Below are positions 33,966 to 42,301 of a stretch of 42,301 nt of DNA, piece after piece. Every line of letters begins with the position of its first letter. Position 1 is the stretch's first letter. Below the pieces are notes generated by a model that worked only from the letters and a program-made list of their open reading frames with translations, ran no database searches and was not told the origin of the DNA. Both the position numbers and the translations under genes were made by a program. Origin of the DNA: Haplomitrium mnioides (taxonomy: Eukaryota; Marchantiophyta; Haplomitriopsida; Calobryales); contig JBNGIS010015120.1 in NCBI GenBank assembly GCA_049999725.1, positions 76,003 through 118,303 of the forward strand. The letters are read 5' to 3'.

Positions 33966-34925
33966 TCATGACCCAGCTTCCTTTGTGTCTCAAACCCCAA
34001 AGACATAAGTCTCCAATTGGTTTACTTTGGTTTTAGCATTGCCCAAAAAGTTTGCCTCTATCATGTCACTCACTAGTTTCAGCCAACAAGTGTCCTCACC
34101 CTCCGACTCCTCTTCCACCGACCACTCAGTATCATATTCCTTGTCCTCTGTGGTCTCCCCCTCATGTGGGACAGGTCCGTAATGCACCACAATCTTGCCG
34201 GGCCCGAACACTAATGTGGAGTCCCTCCAATTGTGCATTACCTTGGCACCATATAGCCAGGGCCTTTCGATTAAAACATGGTATGGGGGATATGGAATTT
34301 CATCCTCTTCTACAGCCATATGATCCAACTGGCCAACCTCATAACCAAGTAGTTCAAGGCAAACTCCTTCCCCCCAATCCAGGTTGGTATCTTCAGCAAG
34401 GCTTCCAAGGGCTTGACCCTAGACCCATCAGCCAACCGCATAATCCTTTCATTTGGTTGGAAAGTCTTAAAACCAACTCGGTAGGCGGTCTCCTCCACCA
34501 TGATGTTCACTCATGCCCCTCCATCCACAGGCACCAAGGACAAAGTACACCCTGTAGCCTGGATGTTTATCTCCGGAGCTCCTTTATCCTCGTAGATCAT
34601 CCTTAAGACGGCAGTAGTGCCCACCGTGGGGAGCCTTCTTTTCCTCCGAGCACCCATGAGTAGCTGCCTCTTGTATATAGGGATGTCTCTGATCAGTTGC
34701 CCTATTGTCACAGTGATCAGATAGTCCCTTACATCTTTCTGGATGTTGTAGGGCATGCAAGTGCTGGGTGGTGGTTGGGGCGCAGGGTCTTGTTTGGCCT
34801 GCTCAACGACATTTCTGCGATTGACTTCCTGCAGGGTCTTCTCCGCCGCTTGCTGAGCTTCAACTGCCTCCAGGGCTTCCAACTACTTCTTCACTTCCTC
34901 CTCCTCCTTTGGATAGAATAACTTA
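33966..34925 (-). pseudogene. gypsy-3 protease region
   Basis: Minus-strand frames contain YNIQKDVRDYLITVTIGQLI, then LSLVPVDGGA (D-G-G active-site equivalent) with TGA directly after it, then VNIMVEETAYRVG and IMRLADGSRVKPLEALLKIP. A frameshift near 34310-34330 leads to PYPPYHVLIERPWLYGAKVM, a block common downstream of gypsy proteases. It would mature the polyprotein; it is broken by two stops and the shift. About 34926-35146 is a Lys/Glu-rich linker. Confidence 0.8.
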
Positions 34926-35146
34926 GGGTGCTCCCTCTTGTAATCTGAGTCCTCCTCAGTGGGGAGCACGTTCGCAGTCCTCTCCTTCTTTTGAGCCTGC
35001 TTGGTCTTTCCCTTTCCCTTGGCTTTGGTTGCTGCCCTAATGACCATTCAGTAGCAGTCCTCCTCTACCGACGTCTCCACTTCTGGAAACTCTACCCCAT
35101 GCTCCCATGAGGTGGTCACCAAGTTGATTGTTGCCGGCGGTGGTGC

Positions 35147-36610
35147 CTACTGGGCCGGATTGGGAGGCAACTCCTGCCTTCTGGGGTGGGGGCAATTATT
35201 AGCCAAATGCCCTTCCTTCTTGTAGTTGGTACATAATAGCGCTGGCATGCCATATCCTTTCTTCCTGGGCTTCAGACAATTAGGAGAAATGTGGCATGGC
35301 TGCTCATAGTTCCAGCATACCATCACCTTGGTCCAGTTTGGACCGGCCCCTGACCCTTCTGGCCGTGCGTGCCCCCATGCCGCTGATTGGTCAGGCACCA
35401 TATTGAGCGGTCTGCCTACCATCGATCGGGGCTGGCTGACCACCTGGTACACGAGCTCGGGTGGCTCCTCCTGTACATATTCCACCTCCTCATGGTACCA
35501 CTCAAGTGGATCCTCCTTTACATAATAGATAGGCATCCCATCCAGGGGGCATTCTTGGGGGGCGTGCCCATAGGTTCTGAACTTCATGCAGCAGACATGC
35601 GCCCGTAGTGCCAACAATTTTTTCCCCTCGGGCTTCAGACTTGCAAAATAGATTGTCATGGCCTTCAGTTTTGCATTAATCTCCTCCATGGGGTCTTTCA
35701 CCCCCCTCCTTTTGCTGGTCTGCCCCCTAGCGCCTCTATCATGGGACCGGTGGGCTTTTCTCTCCTTGGCCTCCTTATGCTTGTCATGTTTCTTGGCCCT
35801 CTTCTCTTTGGCCTTTTTTTTCTTTCTGCTCCCTTTCTTCTTCCACCTCCTATGGGACCTTTCATCCTCTGAGCTCTTTGGGTTGCTCTCGCTCCCCGAT
35901 TCAGACTCTGAAGAGGAACTAGCATCAGAGCTATCTTCCTAACTAGAACTCTCTGAAGAACTGTCAGACTCATTCCTCCTCTTCAACTTCCTCTGTGAGC
36001 TTGCCACCTCAGCCTTGATATAGGATTGGGCTTCTTCCATTGCTTGCTCAAGGCATGTGGGTTTGGACCTCCTCACCCAGGCCCCTAGACTTCTGGGTAG
36101 GGCTGAAATGAACCAACAGGTAAACATCCCATCCGATGCAAGGGGGTTAATCTTCTGGGCCATCCGCTGGAAGCATTGCAGAAACTTCCGCACTCATTCG
36201 TTTTTCTTCATCTCTATTTGGCCTATCTTTTTCAAGGCTTCAGATTCCCCACCCATCTTCCTGAATTCCTCTAGGAAGGCCGCCTTGAAAGTGTCCCAAT
36301 TCCTTTTGGTGGCCTCTGGTAGGGTCTGGTACCAAGGACCAGCCTCCCCTTTCAACACCCCATGGAGAATGGCCTTCTTGATGAGGCTATCCCCATTTGC
36401 ATAGGCTATGCCCTCAAACTCATCCAACCACTCATCTAGATCCTCCCTGGTAGATCCTCAGAATGTTTTGTATCTGAATTGGGATGTTTGTGTCACATGC
36501 CCTACATTGGCCATTGGGGTGGTAGGTGGTATGGAACAGGAAGCTCTGGCCGCCCTTTCCAAGCTTCTTCTACTTCTGAATAAGATACCTACTTTATCCA
36601 AATAAGGCAA
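35147..36610 (-). pseudogene. gypsy-3 gag with three altered zinc knuckles
   Basis: The capsid part (REDLDEWLDEFEGIAYANG, GPWYQTLPEATKRNWDTF, FRKMGGESEALKKIGQ) is followed by PRSLGAWVRRSKPTCLEQAM, a Ser/Glu/Asp tract (about 35880-35990) and a very basic stretch. Three knuckle-like motifs follow: CMKFRTYGHAPQEC, CWNYEQPCHISPNC and CTNYKKEGHLANNC. All three lack the second Cys (Phe, Tyr, Tyr). Stops lie near 35700, 35940, 36194 and 36460. 36611-36756 is the leader between gag and the 5' LTR; I could not assign a primer-binding site. Confidence 0.85.
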
Positions 36611-38699
36611 CCTCCTTGGCTGGTCTCCTTCCACTTCTGGTGTTAGGCTAACCCATAATTCCAGAATCCTTGTCCTTGCTCCACTGTTTACTCAACAAAT
36701 TACTGCAAGGTTACTTTCCAGAACTCTTTTGTCCTACCATGATCACCAAAAATGTATGTCAGCCTTGTGGTTGGACCTTTATCTCCTTTCCGACCGATAT
36801 ACACCCACTTCATGGCTGACTTGTGTTTCGGGACCTTTTATGAGAGGGACTTTGCACCGATTTGACCCCAACTCCTACTTACTCCCTCTGGAGTGACTAC
36901 AACACCACCTAACAACACCCAAGCACAACACATGCATGCACACACCCACTGTCACACCTCCCTCCAATGCCTACAGATGCAAGTCTCACCTCTCCTTTAG
37001 GTCTTAACCTCGAAAAGTGCCACTTGGAAGACAGGGGTGAACAGAACATGGGATCTGATTCTTGTATGAAATGGCTCCTTTGCAAGTTCTCTCTTGGGGG
37101 CCTTAAGTGGCTCCTCTTTGTCTCACAGTCCTTTCCACTAGCCAACAATTGCTTCAGCAGCAACCTTGCTCATTCACACTCACTTTCTAATGGCACACAC
37201 GAATAGACTGATGCACTGCTAAGGGAAATCCAAAATATAATTTAGGAGTCCAAAACTGGACCCAATCACTTTGTGTACAAAGGGGAAACAAGTCTCAGCA
37301 TCCGAGTTACCACAATGCAATGTTATTAATCCTGACTTCCTCTTTACAGGGTGTTCTCAGGATCTGAACAAATGGAATGCAGACACTCAAAATACTAAGA
37401 ACTTCATAGAACTACAAACAGAACACAAACCTACTATACACACGAACATAGATATACATATGCATGCACCCTGCCTCGCCATCATTGTAGGCCTTCCCAC
37501 GTCTCAAGACCCAAGCTTTCCCTCGGACTTCCCTTCAGGTCCAATCAGCAACTCTAGTCTTCCTCTAATTCTTCACCCACGCACTCTCATCTAGATAGTT
37601 TTTCAACTTCCCTTGCGAGAAGCCCTGAATTTACTTCCTCATGCTCGGAAGAGGATTTTTTTAACTTCCACCTCTGGACGATAGTCCCCTTGACTGTTGG
37701 CCACCCACTCCACCTTGAGCTTCGAATGGATCTTCTCTGCAGTGCGCGGGCACTAACACAACCACATCTCTCTTGACTCCACTTGAGAAATTCGACCAGA
37801 AATACCCCCGAGCGCCCTAGGATTGATGCTCTTGCACAGACGATGCTGAGACGACCCCAAGATCCCCCTTAGCAGCCTCTCTCGAATTCAAGACCAAAAT
37901 AATTCCCTTTAGCTTCAAGTAGCGATACACCTCCAAATGTTGGTCTACTTGCAACGATGAGTCCACTTGGATCGATTGAGACTCAAGAGCTCCACGCTTA
38001 GCGATTCTTAGCGCCCCTCCAGTCCACTTCTACCCTCGTTGGTCCCTCTGCACGAGTCCACTCGCTTCACGTGAATCCTTCTTGGAATGCTTTCCTCTCT
38101 CCCTCGTTGCGTCTGCCTCTTTGAGCTTGCTCTCACAACTCAATTTTGCATCTTCATCAACCTCTCAAACGTTGCAGCGATCCATTCTATACCCCCTAGG
38201 AGGCGCGCATCCCCCCTAGCGTTTCTTGTTCAAGATCGTTCCTTTCCTCCTCGCTGAACTTGGTCGTTTTTCTCGTTAACAATCGTTTCTTGGCACGCTG
38301 ACACCTATCCATACTGTCGAGGGCTAGTCCGAGTTTAACGGTCATCTTTGAAGCCCACCTAGGTTGGGGGAGGACAACTTCGGTGAAGGTTGAAGATAGA
38401 AATTGCTAAGCCCTTCGCGGATCCCCAATTCTCGCACTTGAAGAGTCATGATCTACGATTGCCTTGCGGCTGGCCCACATTTCAATCTGAAGTAGTCGCC
38501 GATCCGATTGCTTTGAAGCAGTAAGCTAAGTGTAGACCCGAAGCTAAGGGCCGAAGAGGTCTTTCTACAGAGAGATCCAAAAAGAATCGTCCAAAGAGCG
38601 TTGGGTTCGCTGATCAACGCCAAAGATTGGCTGCTCGATATATCCCGCAGGCTGATCTGCAATTTTCCCTCGGTTGCTTCTCAATTTCCCTCAGGCTGC

Positions 38700-38990
38700 T
38701 TCCCCGCCACCATGTTTCCAAAGATTCTGGCGGACACCTCTCAGGCTACCACGTTTCCGAAGATTCCCGTAGACACCTCTCAGGTTACCACGTTTCCGAA
38801 GATTCCCGTAGACACCTCTCAGGCTCCCACATTTTGGAAGATTCTTGTAGACTCATATTAGACTGCCACGTTTCCAAAGATTCTCGTGGACTCCTCTCAA
38901 GCTGCCACGCTTCCGAAGATTCTCACGGACTCCTTTCACGTTGCCACGCTTCCGAAGATTCTCGCGGACTCCTCGAGTCTGCTATGTTTC
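38700..38990. repeat. 39-bp tandem repeats in right gypsy-3 LTR
   Basis: About seven units of the CCACGTTTCCGAAGATTC type. Two adjacent units near 38740-38825 are nearly identical, suggesting a recent local duplication. Confidence 0.83.
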
Positions 38991-39055
38991 CGCTGCATCC
39001 TACGGCCTGCTCCAAGGCCGCCACGTTTCCGATGTCGCGCCGTCCGCCGCCGCAC

Positions 39056-39450
39056 GCAAGGTGGAAGTTGGACCGCCGCTACCCCTTGTTCCGTAGTTGA
39101 CCTTCCTTCCGATGGATCCCGTAGACTCCTCCGAAGTTGTACCCTCCGCTGTTTCCTACAGACACTCCCCCGGCTGCCACGTCTCCGTTGTCACCCACGG
39201 ACTCTATGAAGTTGCCACGTTTCCGATGTCGCGCCGTCCGCCGCTGCTCACAAGGTGGAAGTTGGACTGCCGCTACCCTCTATTCCGCAATTGACCTTCC
39301 TTCCGATGGATCCTGTGGACTCCTCCAAAGTTGTACCCTTTGTTGTTTCCCACAGACACTCCCCCGGCTGCCACGTCTCCATTGTTGCCCACAGACTCTT
39401 TGAAGTCGCCACATCTCTGATGTTGTGCTGTCCGCCGCTGCCTGCAAGGT
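39056..39450. repeat. 194-bp tandem repeats in right gypsy-3 LTR
   Basis: CAAGGTGGAAGTTGGA-type starts at 39056, 39250 and 39444 give two full 194-bp units and the start of a third. Confidence 0.83.
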
Positions 39451-40761
39451 AGAAGTTGGATCGTCGTAGTTGACTTGGTTCCGCAGTTGACCTTTTTCGG
39501 ACCCGAAGGATCCAATGAACCCTCCTTGAGTGCCACGTAATCCGCAAGAGCGCTGTCTGACGCCGTTTTCAAAGGGGGAGGTGGACCGACGCGCTGACAT
39601 GGTTCCATGGAATCCAACGGGCTCCGCCATGCCGCTACATGTCCTCTGAATCCTCTAGAGCTCTCCAAGGTTGCCGCCGTCCCACGCCGTTTCCAACTGG
39701 AGAGCTTGATTGTCACGCTGATCTTAGTTTCTGATGAAGACCGCGGACTCTCCCCTTTGCCCACGTTTCTGCAAATCTCTGCGGGCCTCCTGCGCTTGCC
39801 ACGTCTTTGCTGAAGCCCCGCGGACATCCTTGGCCTGCCATTTCTCTGTAAAGATCCATGGACTCCCTGGGATCCGCCACAACCCCGCAAAGACCCGCAG
39901 ACTCCTTGAAGATGCCACGTAATCCGTTGAATCTTCCGAAGCCTTCCGAAGACGCCACGTTTTTGCAAACAACCCGCGGACACTGAAGGAAGGAGTCGCG
40001 GACCCCGGTAGAACTCATTTCATGCCTGAGAGATCAAAGTGTCCTCCGATCCCTGGCCTAGTTGCTGCTCACAAAGGCCCTGACCCTTCCTTTCTCTCCT
40101 CGATCTTCGCCTCTAGTGTGTGGCATCTGAAGGCTTGCCCCACGGCCTTTTCTTGTCTGCGACCTCTTCTCCCACTGCCATCCTTCGATCTTCGCCCCGT
40201 GTCTTGGATCCTTCTTCCTCCTCATGGCTGATCGCCTCTGGTGGCATTCCTTCCTCCTTGCTAGAGCCTCAATTCCTGCATTCCGCTGGCACTTATAGGC
40301 TCTCTACTACTTCCGTTAAAATTTAGTGGTGCCACCCGTGTGGGCGGACACAGCTCCCTGTTTCAGCCCCGAAGCCACCTGCAAGCCCATCCTCCTTGGC
40401 ATCTGAAGCTTCTCTTCCTCTTCCTTGCTCACTCAGCTCCGCTTGCTCGTGATCTCCCTTCTATCATCTCGATTTGTTGAGAGTCCATATGCACCATCTA
40501 CTTGCATTCCCTTTGCCTCTGACTTCTCTTGATTCCACAAGGCTCCTCCCTTGCATTACATAATTCGTGACATCCACTGGGAAAAATGGAAAAGGAAGAG
40601 AAGGAAGAGGAGAGAGAGAAGAGAGGGGAAGGATGGAAAAATAATAATATAACAATAAAATATAATAAAACTCAAAAGACTAATACAAACTGAAAGAATA
40701 AACTAGGCTAGGAGCTCGGTAATCACAAAAAAAAAAAAAACTCAAAGACACCCAGCTGACA

Positions 40762-41171
40762 TTACCTCTTGCTTGGATTGGTCTTTTCTTTTATATTTCT
40801 CAAGATATTTCTCTTGTTGCTTATAAACTTGCTCTTCTTTTTTATATGAAGATCATCATGTGCTCAATGTCTCCAAAATTAAGCCTTTTGTCTTTAGTCC
40901 ATCTTCTTTTCCAAATTGTGTTGGATTTCCTTCTACGGCTATTGTTCTTAATGATTGCGAGGAATATAAAGTGGGTTGTATTTGGGCAAAAAAGGTTTCC
41001 AAACAACAACAACATCCACAAGTTAATACAAGGTTTTGTGGAAAGGCTATATGTTTCATGACGCTACTTGGGAATCTTGAGAATGCTCAAGAGGCTATTC
41101 AATTATTTGAAAGTTGCAGCAATGACAAGGATGTCATAGAAGGCAAAGATTATGTAATAGTACAAGCATGA
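40762..41171 (+). pseudogene. gypsy-1 integrase C-terminus and chromodomain
   Basis: The frame cut at 26470 resumes as LPLAWIGLFFYISQ, VAYKLALLFYMK and, after a frameshift near 40850, HHVLNVSKIKPFVFS, the usual GPY/F end of chromovirus integrase. A chromodomain follows: NDCEEYKVGCIWAKKVS, then after a second shift WKGYMFHDATWE at 41039-41074, with the two aromatic positions of the methyl-lysine cage in W-K-G-Y and T-W-E. A final charged tail ends at TGA 41169-41171. In active relatives the chromodomain steers integration to histone H3-methylated chromatin. Confidence 0.85.
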
Positions 41172-41503
41172 TGTTGTGCTATTTACAAGAAAATAGAGAG
41201 GAGTGAAGGAAGTGGTAGATGGTTACTTTAAGGGTTGAAATTATTTTAAGATTACTTACTTTTGAGATTGCTTTAAGTGAAGTTGTATCAGGTTACGTTT
41301 AAGAGTTAAACCGAGATAAAACTACTTGTCTTACAAATTGCTTTTAGAGAAGTAAAAAAATCTCACTTTTTGAACTGAAATCGAAGATGACTTGTACAAG
41401 TGAAAGAAGGGGGATGACACCTTTTTCTCTTGTATAAATGGAAGGGCTTCATAGCCCCACTTCTTATTTTGGAGTTCCTCTCAATTATGTAATGCAAGCG
41501 AGG
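41172..41503 (+). other. gypsy-1 3' untranslated region, purine tract and probable LTR start
   Basis: AT-rich and non-coding. GAAAGAAGGGGGA (41402-41414) is a good polypurine tract, directly followed by TGACACC, taken as the LTR start at 41415. TATAAAT at 41433-41439 lies unusually close to that start. There is no 5' LTR in the window to confirm it. Confidence 0.5.
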
Positions 41504-42301
41504 AGCAATGGACAACACATACTAGCTATTGGATCTAAAGACAATGTTGTAGCATAGTAGTACTTGGATCTAAAAGCAACGCTCAAGCAAAGTAAAAGTC
41601 AGATCTAAAGCAATATTGAAGCATAGTAGATGTTGTATTTAGAGCAATGGACAACACACACTAGCTATTGGATCTAAAGACAATGGTGTAGCATAGTAGT
41701 ACTTGGATCTAAAAGCAACGCTCAAGCAAAGTAAAAGTCAGATCTAAAGCATAAATTGAAGCATAGTAGATGCTGTATTTAGAGCAATGGACAATACATA
41801 CTAGCTATTGGATCTAAAGACAATGTTGTAGCATAGTAGTACTTGGATCTAGAAGCAACGCTCAAGCAAAGTATAAGTCAGGTCTAAAGCAATATTGAAG
41901 CATAGTAGATGTTGTATTTACAGCAATGGACAACACATACTAGCTATTGTATCTAAAGACAATGATAGAGCATAGTAGTACTTGGATCTAAAAGCAACAC
42001 TCAAGCAAAGTAAAAGTCAGATCTAAAGCAATATTGAAGCATAGTAGATGTTGTATTTAGAGCAATGGACAATACATACTAGCTATTGGATCTAAAGACA
42101 ATGTTGTAGCATAGTAGTACTTGGATCTAAAAGCAACCCTCAAGCAAAGTAAAAGTCAGATCTAAAGCAATATTGAAGCATAGTAGATGTTGTATTTAGA
42201 GCAATGGACAACACATACTAGCCATTGGATCTAAAGACAATGTTGTAGCATAGAAGTACTTGGATCTAAAAGCAACGCTCAAGCAAAGTAAAAGTCAGAT
42301 C
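41504..42301. repeat. 139-bp higher-order tandem array
   Basis: Units start at AGCAATGGACAA-type sequence at 41504, 41643, 41783, 41922, 42061 and 42200, with spacing of 139 or 140 bp and only a few mismatches between units. The array continues past the window end. Each unit contains four diverged subunits of about 33-37 bp, each with an (A/G)GATCTAAA- or TATTTAGA-like motif and a GCATAGTAG- or GCAAAGTAA-like end. No ORF. It lies about 65 bp downstream of the TATA-like box of the presumed gypsy-1 LTR. Confidence 0.92.

Larger units (their letters stand above)
26471..40761 (-). mobile_element. gypsy-3: LTR-complete Athila/Tat-like Ty3/gypsy element, long LTRs
   Basis: LTRs at 26471-30636 and 36757-40761 share TG...CA ends and flank a 6.1-kb internal region. 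On the minus strand this encodes gag, protease, RT, RNase H and integrase. The purine tract sits at 30637-30649 next to the left LTR, confirming minus orientation. Flanks TTACT and TTACC form a 5-bp duplication with one mismatch, and removing the element joins gypsy-1 integrase HKL to PLAWIG in frame. The integrase C-terminus (LLYNSRFLRFLGKL) resembles Athila/Tat elements, and no chromodomain is seen. It is clearly GC-richer than its surroundings. Confidence 0.9.
36757..40761 (-). repeat. gypsy-3 5' LTR (right copy)
   Basis: 4005 bp, TGTCAGCC...GCTGACA on the plus strand, a sister of 26471-30636. It carries the 39-bp array (38700-38990) and the 194-bp array (39056-39450, one repeat fewer than the left copy). 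An insertion CTTCCTCTTTACAGG near 37337 is absent from the left copy. No gene inside. Confidence 0.88.
6247..42301 (+). mobile_element. gypsy-1: chromodomain Ty3/gypsy element, split by nested insertions
   Basis: The visible pieces are 6247-8581 (protease, RT, RNase H), 25583-26470 (integrase) and 40762 onward (integrase C-terminus, chromodomain, probable 3' LTR). Between them lie gypsy-2 (8582-25582) and gypsy-3 (26471-40761). The pieces join in order and strand and share codon style. The gypsy-3 junction joins in frame, and the gypsy-2 junction falls inside the integrase zinc-binding region. Gag and the 5' LTR are not seen and are presumably left of the copia insertion. The chromodomain places it among chromoviruses. 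All frames are broken. Confidence 0.85.

Noticed and set aside
40860-41171. 103-codon frame as an independent small host gene
   Set aside because: Its neighbours in other frames are the integrase GPY/F end and W-K-G-Y...T-W-E, so it is the gypsy-1 chromodomain region.
41504-42301. Regularly spaced repeats as a possible CRISPR array
   Set aside because: The whole 139-bp unit repeats with no unique spacers, and the context is a plant retrotransposon.

Overview
The window looks like intergenic DNA from a large, repeat-rich land-plant nuclear genome. Almost all of it is explained by transposable elements of plant type inserted into one another, and most of their reading frames are broken by stops and small frameshifts. 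I found no intact host gene, no rRNA or tRNA, no CRISPR array and nothing organellar or bacterial in layout. A non-flowering plant (fern, lycophyte, bryophyte or gymnosperm) is a guess, prompted by the bacterial-type DNA methyltransferase relic and by the look of the Ty3/gypsy families.

Layout. (1) Bases 1-1824 are the right-hand part of a terminal-inverted-repeat (TIR) DNA element, TIR-1. It holds a decayed, intron-containing N4/N6-type DNA methyltransferase, then subterminal minisatellite repeats, then the TIR. (2) TIR-1 interrupts the gag of a decayed Ty1/copia element (1825-6246). The RNase H of that element is split by a 555-bp solo LTR (5012-5566, minus) with a perfect 5-bp target duplication and four tandem G-box/ABRE sites upstream of a TATA box. 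(3) The oldest layer is a chromodomain-bearing Ty3/gypsy element, gypsy-1. Its pieces lie at about 6247-8581, 25583-26470 and 40762-42301, and its presumed 3' LTR carries a 139-bp higher-order tandem array that runs off the right edge. (4) gypsy-2 (8582-25582, plus, LTRs of about 1.73 kb) sits inside the integrase region of gypsy-1. gypsy-2 itself contains a second TIR element, TIR-2 (18101-22791), and an unexplained segment of about 3.2 kb at 12640-15830. (5) gypsy-3 (26471-40761, minus, LTRs of about 4.1 kb, GC-richer, Athila/Tat-like) sits between the integrase core and the chromodomain of gypsy-1.

How the parts relate. Insertion order can be read from the nesting: gypsy-1 first, then gypsy-2, gypsy-3 and probably copia into it, then TIR-1 and the solo LTR into copia, and TIR-2 into gypsy-2. 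Three junctions are supported by the host frame: removing the insert plus one target-site copy restores the interrupted reading frame for TIR-2 (CATA), the solo LTR (GTTAT) and gypsy-3 (TTACT/TTACC, one mismatch).

The most notable material is the TIR family. It has nearly identical termini in two copies, 25-bp subterminal repeats with a CpG-containing palindrome, and in TIR-1 a methyltransferase relic right next to those repeats. No transposase was recognised. Family names rest on motif recognition by eye; no searches were run.
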